This document shows positions 1-7,489 of a DNA stretch of 18,175 nt, piece after piece (the first letter of the stretch is position 1; every line of letters begins with the position of its first letter). The stretch is from CAWBRT01 sp050015355. Its GTDB lineage: Bacteria > Acidobacteriota > Terriglobia > Terriglobales > Acidobacteriaceae. The notes under the pieces were generated by a model, which was not told the DNA's origin, did not search any database, and was given only the letters and a program-made list of their open reading frames with translations. A program made the translations under genes and the position numbers. The DNA is taken from positions 1 to 18,175 of the forward strand of contig JBEKBO010000093.1 of the NCBI GenBank assembly GCA_050015355.1, given 5' to 3'.

Positions 1-238
1 TGGCACGGGCTAGCCAAGATGAAAAGAAGTTTCCTCACGAACCCAATGCCCGTTTCCCAAAAAGGAAGGTACCACCAAAGACTCGATGGTCGGCGCGCAA
101 CTGGCAGCTTTTTCTTTGTATTGCGAATGCCGGACGAAATTATTGCGTACCACAATAGGGCGTTTTCGCTAATGATGGGAATTCAGCAAAGAGGCCAAAC
201 AGCTTGGTGCTATCCACGTCGTGGGGTGCAGACACCAC
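1..238. other. Downstream flank without a supported gene
   Basis: This stretch follows the stop codon of the LarA-like gene, the last gene of the minus-strand block. An 81-codon plus-strand frame (19-264) and a 47-codon minus-strand frame that opens with GTG are present, but neither has a good ribosome binding site or a family resemblance I recognise. A weak imperfect hairpin (GTGG/CCAC arms around positions 222-239) lies close to the stop codon but lacks a T-run, so I do not call it a terminator. Confidence 0.4.
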
Positions 239-1519
239 TCAGATTAGCCATCCATCTTCGGTGAACTGGAGTTGTTGTGGTCCGGCGACTACAGACAGAT
301 TGTCGCGCTCACATATCTCTTGTCGGTAGGATTCCGAAATCTGAATCTGGTGGAGATCTAGCGTGCTCTTGATGCGCACGACTCTAATCGTTTCAGGAGT
401 TACTCGAGTGCAGGTTCTCAAAGCTATGTCTATGGCTTCTCTGTCGGTGTTCACAGTCACCGGAATCTTTGCCGGCTCTAGGAGAGTAGACGTGATCGCA
501 TTCACGTACATAGCACTGAAATCGATTTGGCTCACGCAGCGAAGTGTCGTAATGTCTGCCATCCCGATTCCTACCCCATTCCCGTGCGACTTCCCACTAA
601 TTCCAAGTACTACAATCTTCTGAACAGGAGGCGCGTCGAACCCAGGCAGGCCAGAGCCTGGGCGACCTGTTACATTGGGGTCCATGCCTTCGCCACTAAT
701 TTCCTTTCCGATCTTTTCGATGATCAGCACGTCGATCGATGAGAGATTGAGCCTTGCCAGATTTGCTTTTGCCCGGCATAGTAACTCTTTTTCCCTATTA
801 AGAATCTGATCGCGGGGAACAACTTCGATGTGCATGGTCTCATCATAGGCATTTTCGAGAATTGCTACTCCGAATAGGATCGGGACATTCTTCAGAATCA
901 CCTTCCCTATTTTCGGAAGCAGATCGCAAAAACGATCAAAACCATAATTGTGAACAGCGGTTGCCCCTTTATGTTTTGCAAGGCCGATAGCAATCATTTT
1001 CACAAGACCGCTCTCATAGTCAGCCTTAAAATCGGCATGGGGTTTGATGCGATTGATTGGGACAATTCCATCCGCCTCCAACGCCATGCGATCACAAAAT
1101 ACGGGCATTCCATCCTCCATTTCCGCTATTTGGAGGGTGTCCATTGATGCGCAGATTGGAACGCCCATTGACTGCTCTGTGATGCCATATGCAGCCAGAA
1201 CCGCCCGTTGTCCCGCAGCCGTAGCACCACCGTGGCTCCCCATCGCGGGAACGATATAGGGGGCAGCTCGCAATGATTTCAGGCGGTCCAGGACAGTTCT
1301 CGTAATGAGGGCAAGATTGTCTATCCCACGACTGCCAACAGCGACTGCTATTTTCTTCTCTCGAACGGTTTCTGGGAAAACCTTCAGATCTATTTCCGAA
1401 CGAAGCGTCTGTGACACATTGTCGACCTTCGTCCGGTCAAAATGTTGCTCAACCCAAAACATCTTTGGAAGCGCATAATCGCCTCCTTCGAGCCTGATGC
1501 TAACTGGATGCAATCTCAT
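239..1519 (-). CDS. LarA-like nickel-pincer 2-hydroxyacid racemase/epimerase (DUF2088 family)
   Basis: The 426-residue product matches the LarA (lactate racemase) family in its N-terminal DUF2088-type domain. Visible counterparts of L. plantarum LarA residues are R64 (in GSRG), catalytic H96 (AMGSHGG) and H161 (IKPHADF), K174 for covalent nickel-pincer attachment and H190 for nickel binding. The Lys-to-His spacing of 16 matches LarA K184-H200; the H161-K174 loop is three residues longer than in LarA. The family racemises or epimerises 2-hydroxyacids at C2, from lactate to aldonates. The start at 1519 is preferred because GGAG lies 9 bases upstream; TTG at 1552 and ATG at 1543 are in frame but have poorer sites. 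The gene is last in the block, 171 bases after a 2-hydroxyacid dehydrogenase. No larB, larC or larE cofactor genes are in the window. The substrate is unknown; family assignment is fairly sure. Confidence 0.8.
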   Translation of the reverse strand: MRLHPVSIRLEGGDYALPKMFWVEQHFDRTKVDNVSQTLRSEIDLKVFPETVREKKIAVAVGSRGIDNLALITRTVLDRLKSLRAAPYIVPAMGSHGGATAAGQRAVLAAYGITEQSMGVPICASMDTLQIAEMEDGMPVFCDRMALEADGIVPINRIKPHADFKADYESGLVKMIAIGLAKHKGATAVHNYGFDRFCDLLPKIGKVILKNVPILFGVAILENAYDETMHIEVVPRDQILNREKELLCRAKANLARLNLSSIDVLIIEKIGKEISGEGMDPNVTGRPGSGLPGFDAPPVQKIVVLGISGKSHGNGVGIGMADITTLRCVSQIDFSAMYVNAITSTLLEPAKIPVTVNTDREAIDIALRTCTRVTPETIRVVRIKSTLDLHQIQISESYRQEICERDNLSVVAGPQQLQFTEDGWLI

Positions 1520-1653
1520 CCGTTGTTTCTCCGCGCGACCCATAACCCTCAACCAAAGCTGCTTGACGCCCCTGCGCTCTTAGTCGTGCTAGCGGCGATA
1601 CTGCAATACAGCGACACATTCCAGCAGACAAATAGAAAAATGCTGGCTGGAGC

Positions 1654-1672
1654 CCCCGACACGGAAGCGGGG
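1654..1672 (-). other. Small GC-rich hairpin after the dehydrogenase gene
   Basis: CCCCG (1654-1658) and CGGGG (1668-1672) can pair across a 9-base loop just after the dehydrogenase stop codon, in the 171-base gap before the LarA-like gene. No T-run follows on the minus strand, so it could be an mRNA stabiliser or a chance hairpin rather than a terminator. A second weak pair (CCAGCA 1621-1626 with TGCTGG 1641-1646) lies beside it. Confidence 0.25.
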
Positions 1673-1690
1673 AGTGTGTCAGTCCCAAGA

Positions 1691-2671
1691 TCACCTTTTC
1701 AGTGGATTCGGCGGTGGCTGCCCGAGCAGCACGGCCTTCGCGTTTTCAGCTGCTACCCGACGACATTCTTTGAGCGACCGTTCGGAAACGTAAGCGGCAT
1801 GCGGCGTAATCACACAGTTGTCCAGGCTGAACAGTGGGTTTGAGGCTGGAGACCAATGCTTGAGCTTGGCAGGTTCTTCCTCTGGATCGTCGAGTCCGGC
1901 GGACGCAATCCAGCCCTCTGTCAGGGCTCTGTACAAGGCCTTGTTGTCGACAAGTTTGCCACGGGTGCAATTGAGCAGCACGGTATGGGGCCTCATCATG
2001 CGGAGCACCCTTTCGTCGATAATATGGAATGTCTCCTGGGTAAACGGACACATGACGGACACTACATCTGAGGTGCTCACCAACACGTCCAACTCGACCT
2101 TTCTTGCCCCCGTTGAGAACATGAAGTCGCCAGAGACAAACGGGTCATATGCCTGAAGCGTGAATCCGAGCGCCTGAACCTTGCGCGCCAGGTTCTGTGG
2201 GATCCGGCCGTAGCCAATTAGTCCCCAAGTCATCTCTCGGAAACGGTAGATTGGCCCTCCCGATTCGCTCCAATGCCAGCGGCCCGCTTTAGTGGCCTTG
2301 TCATACATGGGGATGCGTCGAATCAGCATCAACCCCATGGCAAGATTGTGATCCGCCACCTCATCAAGGCAATAGTCGGGAACGTTTGTGACCAGAATCC
2401 CATGTTCATACGCGGCGCCTATGTCTAGGATGTCGGCTCCGGAGCCGTACCTGCAGATCACCTTGCACTTCTTCAGCTTGCTAATAGTATCGCGGTCTAT
2501 CTTGGCATACTGCTGGAGGATTGCATCAGCGTCGGCGGCCTGCTCGGCCAAGCCTGCACCGTCGTTGCATTGCAGCCCGATGACGTCAGCTCCAATGGGT
2601 TCGAGAATATCTCTTTCAATAGCCAAGTCGGGATAGTCGTAGTCACTTACATAAACTTTAAAGTTTCGCAA
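1691..2671 (-). CDS. D-isomer-specific 2-hydroxyacid dehydrogenase (NAD-dependent)
   Basis: The 326-residue product has the two-domain D-2-hydroxyacid dehydrogenase layout of the phosphoglycerate dehydrogenase/CtBP group. The catalytic triad is visible as R237 (NCTRGKLVD), E266 (in DDPEEEP) and H291 (TPHAAY). The Rossmann motif reads GYGRIPQNLA (153-162); the third glycine of GxGxxG is replaced by proline. D176 at the end of beta-2 (AYDP) suggests NAD rather than NADP. The enzyme would interconvert a 2-keto acid and a D-2-hydroxyacid in the cytosol. The start is TTG at 2671, with GAGGGG 7 bases upstream; the gene begins 18 bases after livF, so it is probably cotranscribed with the transporter. 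With the racemase that follows, it could form a hydroxyacid-oxidising pair. Length is typical. The exact substrate cannot be read from the sequence. Confidence 0.88.
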   Translation of the reverse strand: MRNFKVYVSDYDYPDLAIERDILEPIGADVIGLQCNDGAGLAEQAADADAILQQYAKIDRDTISKLKKCKVICRYGSGADILDIGAAYEHGILVTNVPDYCLDEVADHNLAMGLMLIRRIPMYDKATKAGRWHWSESGGPIYRFREMTWGLIGYGRIPQNLARKVQALGFTLQAYDPFVSGDFMFSTGARKVELDVLVSTSDVVSVMCPFTQETFHIIDERVLRMMRPHTVLLNCTRGKLVDNKALYRALTEGWIASAGLDDPEEEPAKLKHWSPASNPLFSLDNCVITPHAAYVSERSLKECRRVAAENAKAVLLGQPPPNPLKR

Positions 2672-2689
2672 AGGCTCAACCCCTCAATG

Positions 2690-3397
2690 TTATCCGCCAA
2701 GATACGCAGTCTTTACTCTTGGATTGTTACGCAATGCCTCAGCCGCCTCACTGAGAACTATTCGACCATTCTCGATGACATAACCACGGTCAGCGATCTC
2801 GAGAGCCATAAAAGCATTCTGTTCGACGATCAGGATGGTCACTCCCAGTTCGTTTATTAGCTTTAGAGTTTGAAACACCTGCTCGACTAGCACAGGCGAC
2901 AACCCCAGAGAAGGCTCGTCAAGCAAGAGCAGCTTTGGACGGGCCATCAGGGCTCGCCCGATTGCAAGCATCTGTTGTTCTCCGCCTGAAAGGCTCCAGG
3001 CCAGCTGCTGCGAGCGTTCCTTGAGCCGGGGAAACAATTCATATACTTTTGTGAGTTCGCTTTCGAGACTGCCAGTTCCGTTGTACCAGGGCGCAGCTCC
3101 GATCTGCAGATTCTCCAGCACGGTAAGCCCCGGGAATACGCGCCGTCCTTCAGGCACGTGGGAAATTCCTCTGGCCACGATCTCCTCTGGGCGCAGCGAC
3201 GCGATACTCTGACCGAGGAATTCCACCGTCCCGTTTGAGGGTCGCTGCAGCCCGGAAATGGTGCGCAAAACCGTTGTTTTGCCGGCGCCGTTCGCCCCGA
3301 TCAGCGTAATCAGCTCTCCAGTTTGAATGGATAGGCTAACTCGCTTCAGTGCCTGCACTTTTCCGTAGAAGACGTCGATTTCTGCTACGTTGATCGT
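2690..3397 (-). CDS. livF: HAAT-type ABC transporter ATPase LivF (apparent non-AUG start)
   Basis: LivF-type nucleotide-binding subunit of the second Liv-like transporter. From ACG at 3397 it has 235 residues, the usual LivF length. Motifs: A-loop tyrosine in DVFYGKVQAL, Walker A GANGAGKT, signature LSGGEQQ, Walker B LLLLDEP, and Gln (IVEQN) in the H-switch place as is usual in LivF. The only canonical start (GTG 3358) would remove the first beta strand and the A-loop tyrosine. Upstream in frame, back to a TGA, there is no ATG, GTG or TTG, yet family-like sequence (INVAEIDVFYGK) continues to a strong AAGGAGG at 3406-3412. ACG at 3397 (8 bases away) or ATC at 3394 (11 bases) are the likely starts. 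The gene overlaps the end of livG by 13 bases. Function is clear; the start is not. Confidence 0.87.
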   Translation of the reverse strand, partial: TINVAEIDVFYGKVQALKRVSLSIQTGELITLIGANGAGKTTVLRTISGLQRPSNGTVEFLGQSIASLRPEEIVARGISHVPEGRRVFPGLTVLENLQIGAAPWYNGTGSLESELTKVYELFPRLKERSQQLAWSLSGGEQQMLAIGRALMARPKLLLLDEPSLGLSPVLVEQVFQTLKLINELGVTILIVEQNAFMALEIADRGYVIENGRIVLSEAAEALRNNPRVKTAYLGG

Positions 3398-4227
3398 AGG
3401 GATGGCCTCCTTCCCAGGTATGCTTGAATCACTTCTTCATTTGACACAATCTCACCCGGCGCTCCGTCCGCGATCTTGCGACCGAAGTTAAGTACCGTGA
3501 TACGATCTGCCAAGCTCATTACGAAATTCATGTTGTGCTCGATGAGCAAGATCGTAATGCCGCGATCGCGCACGATTCGGACCAGATGCACCAGGTCCGT
3601 CGTTTCGGTTTCATTGAGGCCAGCGGCTGGTTCATCTAGCAAGATCTGTTTCGGATCCTGTGCCAGCGCTCGCGCAATTTCGATCAACTTTTGTTGTCCG
3701 TAAGACAGATTTCTGGCTTTCACCGTTGCTTTGTCCTGCAGACCGATTTCGGCGAGCAGTTCCTTGGCCTTCTCGGCCGATCGGAGTTCCGCCCGCCTAA
3801 AAGCCGGTGTCCGAAACACGGTTTCAGCGAGCCCTTCCTTGATAATTCGGTGCATGCCGATCTGCACATTTTCCAACGCCGTAAGCTCTTTGAACAGCCG
3901 GACGTTCTGAAACGTGCGCGCCATTCCCATGCCAGCGATCTTGGCTGAATCGAACCCCTGAATCGTCTGGCCGTTGAATCGGACCAGGCCTTCTGTGGGC
4001 TTATAGAACCCGCTAATAATATTCAGGACGGTGGTTTTTCCCGCTCCATTCGGACCAATTAGCGCATGTATTTTCCCCGTGCAAACCTCGAGGGTCAGCC
4101 GGTCTACAGCCCGAAGCCCCCCAAATATCATCGAGACATTGTCAAGTTGCAGTAAAGGCGGCCCATCACCGCCGTCCGAATTTACCTGCACTGAACCGTG
4201 TCGTGCCGCGTAAGTTTCTTCAGCCAT
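3385..4227 (-). CDS. livG: HAAT-type ABC transporter ATPase LivG
   Basis: LivG-type ATPase, 280 residues from ATG at 4227, partner of LivF in the second Liv-like transporter. Motifs in order: Walker A GPNGAGKTT (58-66), Q-loop FQNVRLF (Q106), signature LSYGQQK (173-179), Walker B LLDEP (195-199) and switch histidine H230 in LLIEHNM. The insertion after the Q-loop (about 125-165) is typical of LivG. The frame stays open back to 4467, but that extension overlaps livM and has no LivG resemblance; GGAAGG 8 bases before 4227 decides the start. About 20 residues precede the usual N-terminus. A 38-base gap separates it from livM. ATP hydrolysis by this subunit and LivF powers import through LivH and LivM. 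Confidence 0.93.
   Translation of the reverse strand: MAEETYAARHGSVQVNSDGGDGPPLLQLDNVSMIFGGLRAVDRLTLEVCTGKIHALIGPNGAGKTTVLNIISGFYKPTEGLVRFNGQTIQGFDSAKIAGMGMARTFQNVRLFKELTALENVQIGMHRIIKEGLAETVFRTPAFRRAELRSAEKAKELLAEIGLQDKATVKARNLSYGQQKLIEIARALAQDPKQILLDEPAAGLNETETTDLVHLVRIVRDRGITILLIEHNMNFVMSLADRITVLNFGRKIADGAPGEIVSNEEVIQAYLGRRPSLRST
3406..3412 (-). promoter_or_regulatory. Strong Shine-Dalgarno for livF, inside livG
   Basis: AAGGAGG lies within the last codons of livG. Its spacing (8 bases to ACG at 3397, 11 to ATC at 3394) supports translation of the full-length LivF from a near-cognate codon. GTG at 3358 has only a weak CGGA four bases upstream. Confidence 0.6.
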
Positions 4228-4265
4228 GACCCAAACCTTCCGACTCCCGCAACCATAACCACCGT

Positions 4266-5240
4266 CTACCGGGTGCTCCGCTGCTTGACACTCTGCAGCC
4301 AGCGTCCAACTCTGCCGTCCTGACTGAAGAGATGGACAACTCCCTGCGGCATGTAGATCATGATCAGGACGATGCCTACGCCGACCAGCGCCATGTAATA
4401 CTCTTTTAAGAAGCGCAGTAACTCCGGGGCCAACGTGAGACCGATGGCCCCGATCACCGGACCGCACACGGTGCCTGCGCCGCCCACGAGTACCATGGTA
4501 AACAACACTATTGATTGATCGAATGAAAACGTGTCGGGACTTATGTACGACGAAGTATGAGCATATAGGCTGCCTCCGACACCTCCGAAGAATGCCGACA
4601 AGGCAAACGAAAACACTTTCGTAAATGTCAGATCAATACCGGCGGAACTGGCGGCAATCTCATCTTCGCGTACCGCCTTGAAGGAGCGTCCCAACTTCGA
4701 GTTGTCGATCGCCCAGGTCACAAACATGGCCAGTGCCAGGAACCCAAGCAGGAAATAATATTGCCCAACGGCGCTGTCGACGTTGTAAGTTCCTATAGTG
4801 ATGCTCGGGATATCATGGACGCCGGACGCCCCGTGAGTCAGCCGTTCCCAGTTCTGCATCACCATCTGTATGATGATTCCAAAGCCGATCGTTGCCATAG
4901 CTAGGTAATGGCTCGAAAGCTTCAGCGCGGGAATACCAATCGCCACGCCGCAAGCTGCAGCGGCCAGCCCGGCGATGGGAAGGGCAGACCAGAAGCCCCA
5001 GTGAGCATCAACCACCAGCAGCGCGGAAGTGTATGCGCCGACACCGAAGAAGCCGGCCTGCGCAAACGAGATGTAGCCTGTATAGCCATAGATGAAGTTA
5101 AGCCCCATCGCTACGATCGCGTAAATCAGCGATAGATTCACCACTCCGCGGTAGTAATTGTTGGGCAGAAGGTGCGGTAATACCAGCAAAACACCCAGTA
5201 ACAGAGCCCATGCCAGCTTTTGTAGCAGTCGGTTTTTCAT
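4266..5240 (-). CDS. livM: HAAT-type ABC transporter permease LivM
   Basis: A 324-residue inner-membrane permease of the branched-chain amino acid (HAAT) class. It is strongly hydrophobic, with about nine or ten candidate membrane segments, the family motif around GYTGYISFAQAGFFGVGAY (52-70), and an EAA-like cytoplasmic coupling loop around REDEIAASSAGID (191-203) that contacts the ATPases. The start ATG at 5240 has AAGGAG 8 bases upstream. It lies 24 bases after livH and 38 before livG, the normal livHMGF order. Although related to LivM, HAAT transporters also carry amides, urea, aromatic acids and other small acids, and the surrounding enzymes make a hydroxy- or sugar acid a better guess than an amino acid. 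Confidence 0.93.
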   Translation of the reverse strand: MKNRLLQKLAWALLLGVLLVLPHLLPNNYYRGVVNLSLIYAIVAMGLNFIYGYTGYISFAQAGFFGVGAYTSALLVVDAHWGFWSALPIAGLAAAACGVAIGIPALKLSSHYLAMATIGFGIIIQMVMQNWERLTHGASGVHDIPSITIGTYNVDSAVGQYYFLLGFLALAMFVTWAIDNSKLGRSFKAVREDEIAASSAGIDLTFTKVFSFALSAFFGGVGGSLYAHTSSYISPDTFSFDQSIVLFTMVLVGGAGTVCGPVIGAIGLTLAPELLRFLKEYYMALVGVGIVLIMIYMPQGVVHLFSQDGRVGRWLQSVKQRSTR

Positions 5241-5264
5241 CGTTTTTACTCCTTCCCTCCAGGC

Positions 5265-6131
5265 CTAGACTTTGGTAGAAATCTTCTCGCCAAACAGGCC
5301 TCGAGGCAGCAGAGCGAGCACGAGAATCAGGACGATAAAGGCAAACGCATCTTTGTAGAGAGAAGATACGTATGCTGCACAGAGTATTTCCACAATTCCC
5401 AGGAAAAGCCCGCCGAGGATCGCCCCGGGAACCGAACCGAACCCGCCGATTATACTGGCCGCAAACGCCTTAAGCCCCAACATGCCTCCCATGTCGGCCG
5501 ACACATAGAAGACTGGTGCCAGAAGCACCCCAGCCAAGGCAGCTAGCATGGAACTATAGATAAACGTGAAGGCAATCATGCGCGATACTTTGATGCCCAT
5601 CAAAGCAGCGGCTTCCTGATCCTGTGCCGTTGCTTGCATTTTTCTTCCCAGGTAAGTGCGATTGAAGAAGTAGTGCTGGAACAGAAACAGGACGCCCGTA
5701 ATGCCCAAGATAAGCAAGTGCTGCGGATTGACCGCAAAGCGTCCAATCATGATCGACTTTTCCCCAAACAGGCCGGAGAAATAGAGCGGCTGCGCTCCCC
5801 AAATGATGCGCGCGATATTCTTCAGGAACATACTGACGCCAATCGTGCTGATGATGATCGTGATAAAAGGTTTCTGCCGTAAAGGGTAATACGCAAGCCG
5901 TTGGAAAACGTATCCATAAAAAGCAAGGACAATCACCGAAATTACATAGGCGGCAAGAATCGGCAGTTTGAACGTCAGTGTCAGGGTCGCTGCGACAAAG
6001 GCGCCAAGCATCAGGTTCTCGCCTTGAGCGAAGTTAACTACATTCACGGCATTGGCAATTACAACTATGCCGAGAGCCACGAGCGCGTAAATAGCGCCCA
6101 TCGCCAGCCCATTGATCAGCAGTTGCAACAT
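5265..6131 (-). CDS. livH: HAAT-type ABC transporter permease LivH
   Basis: A 288-residue inner-membrane permease, partner of LivM. The N-terminus MLQLLINGLAMGAIYALVALG and the VNFAQGE motif (32-38) are hallmarks of LivH; an EAA-like loop lies at AQDQEAAALMGI (169-180). The frame extends to 6203, but the extra 24 residues do not look like LivH; ATG at 6131, with AGAGGG about 9 bases upstream, gives the family's usual length. The 72-base gap to the upstream binding-protein gene has no terminator-like hairpin that I can see, so cotranscription is likely. Confidence 0.92.
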   Translation of the reverse strand: MLQLLINGLAMGAIYALVALGIVVIANAVNVVNFAQGENLMLGAFVAATLTLTFKLPILAAYVISVIVLAFYGYVFQRLAYYPLRQKPFITIIISTIGVSMFLKNIARIIWGAQPLYFSGLFGEKSIMIGRFAVNPQHLLILGITGVLFLFQHYFFNRTYLGRKMQATAQDQEAAALMGIKVSRMIAFTFIYSSMLAALAGVLLAPVFYVSADMGGMLGLKAFAASIIGGFGSVPGAILGGLFLGIVEILCAAYVSSLYKDAFAFIVLILVLALLPRGLFGEKISTKV

Positions 6132-6203
6132 AACAGCAAACCCTCTGTCGGCAAACAGGCAGGCGCCAACCAGATGGCTTTTCGCCTGCCTAGGTCCATG
6201 CAC

Positions 6204-7349
6204 CTATTCGGTTTTGACCGCTTCTTTCACGATTGGCCCGTTCGCCTGGATTTGAGCAATGACGACCTGGCGGGGGCCTTCGCCGTTATTTTCGTACTTA
6301 AAGATATTGGCGATTCCCGAGTAGCCCCTGATAGCGAAGATGCCTTTCTTAATGGATTCATTGTCGGTTGCGCCGTTCGCGTTCTCAATCGCTTGCTTGA
6401 TAAGGAAAATTGCATCGTATGCGGCGGTGGCATTGAATTCCGGCTCTTTGTTATAGCGCTGCTTGAAACGCTTGACCCACTCCTCGGCCTTCGGATCCTT
6501 GACCTGGGCAACGACTCCATCCATAACCACGTAGACTCCATAGGCAGCTTCGCCAGCAAGCTTGCTCGTTGTCGGCGTGCCATGAGCGGCCGAGCCAATC
6601 AGAGGGAGATTAATGCCGAGCTGCTTGTTTTGACGCATCATCGTTGCGGCTGTATATGTGTCCGCCCAGTTGATGATAACCTCGGCGCCAGATTTGCGAA
6701 TGTTCTCCAATTGAGCCGTAAAATCTCTATCCAGCCGATTATACGATTCATCGCTTACGACCGTACCGCCAAAGTCAGTGACGTACTTGGTTAGAAAATT
6801 CCGGCCAGCCATTCCGAAGTCATCGGTCAGATGCGCAATCGCTACTTTCTTTTTTCCTAGCGTTTGCACGGCGAATCTGGCAGAGGCCTGAGCGGCCAGG
6901 ACGTCCGAGGGGCGGAAGCGGAAGAACCAGTCATTGCCCTGAAGAAGTACCGGGCTTGTTCCTCCGACAAAGGTCGGCATCTTTTCTTTGTTCGCAATCG
7001 CCGCAATTGCGAGATTCTGAGTGCTGACATCATTGCATAAAATGGCAACGGGTTTGGCGCTTAATACCTTATTATAGGCATTGACCATCGCCGGATTCGT
7101 GTCGTCTGAGTCTTCCTGGATCAGTTCCACCTTGCGACCCTTGATTCCGCCGGCAGCGTTGATTTCGTCGACCGCCATCTTTGCGCCAGCGGCTAGGTAT
7201 TCCCCGATGGAAGTTCTTTCTCCCGTCAAGGCCACTGTCTGCCCAATTCGTATGGGTCCACTGGTATCGCTTCCGGAGCGACAGCCGGCCGCAAGAAAGC
7301 TGATCACCAACGAAAACAGAACAACCATCATGTTTACACGATTCTTCAC
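6204..7349 (-). CDS. HAAT-type ABC substrate-binding protein, lipoprotein (LivJ/LivK family)
   Basis: A 381-residue periplasmic binding protein of the leucine/isoleucine/valine-binding (type I fold) family. Family features include IGQTVALTGERTSIGEYLAAG near the mature N-terminus and the AVDEINAAGGIKGRKVELI motif. The signal peptide ends in a lipobox LAAGC with Cys23, so the protein is probably a lipid-anchored receptor, unlike the soluble paralogue at 12367-13497. The start is GTG at 7349 with AGGAGGAG just upstream. It heads the second transporter set and would deliver substrate to LivH/LivM. The ligand cannot be assigned; the neighbourhood points to an organic or sugar acid. It differs enough from the other binding protein in the window that the two systems need not share a ligand. 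Confidence 0.92.
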   Translation of the reverse strand: MKNRVNMMVVLFSLVISFLAAGCRSGSDTSGPIRIGQTVALTGERTSIGEYLAAGAKMAVDEINAAGGIKGRKVELIQEDSDDTNPAMVNAYNKVLSAKPVAILCNDVSTQNLAIAAIANKEKMPTFVGGTSPVLLQGNDWFFRFRPSDVLAAQASARFAVQTLGKKKVAIAHLTDDFGMAGRNFLTKYVTDFGGTVVSDESYNRLDRDFTAQLENIRKSGAEVIINWADTYTAATMMRQNKQLGINLPLIGSAAHGTPTTSKLAGEAAYGVYVVMDGVVAQVKDPKAEEWVKRFKQRYNKEPEFNATAAYDAIFLIKQAIENANGATDNESIKKGIFAIRGYSGIANIFKYENNGEGPRQVVIAQIQANGPIVKEAVKTE

Positions 7350-7433
7350 TTTCTCCTCCTATGTGTGCGCACTGGAATTTCCGTCCGACCTTTTACCGCG
7401 GCCGTCCTCGCCTTCACGGCAAGCGCCGCCCCA

Positions 7434-7472
7434 GAGGCCCTTCCTTTAACTCAACAGAGCCGGAAGGGCCTC
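7434..7472 (-). repeat. 11-bp perfect inverted repeat between rraA-like gene and second transporter
   Basis: GAGGCCCTTCC (7434-7444) and GGAAGGGCCTC (7462-7472) are perfectly complementary, separated by 17 bases, in the 140-base gap between the RraA-like gene and the lipoprotein gene. No T-run follows on the minus strand, so it is not a classic intrinsic terminator. It could stabilise mRNA ends, set different expression of the two halves of the block, or bind a protein. Confidence 0.55.
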
Positions 7473-7489
7473 CTATTCCACACGAGCTT

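Noticed and set aside
1500..1694. 64-codon minus-strand frame filling the gap between dehydrogenase and LarA-like gene
   Set aside because: It overlaps the start of the LarA-like gene, begins within the end of the dehydrogenase gene without a good ribosome site, and has no family resemblance.
4228..4467. N-terminal extension of LivG by 80 residues
   Set aside because: The extension overlaps livM, is composed of Arg/His/Gly-rich shadow sequence, and ATG 4227 has a good ribosome site.
5901..6794. 297-codon plus-strand open frame
   Set aside because: Antisense to livH and the lipoprotein binding-protein gene, both of which have strong family motifs and ribosome sites.
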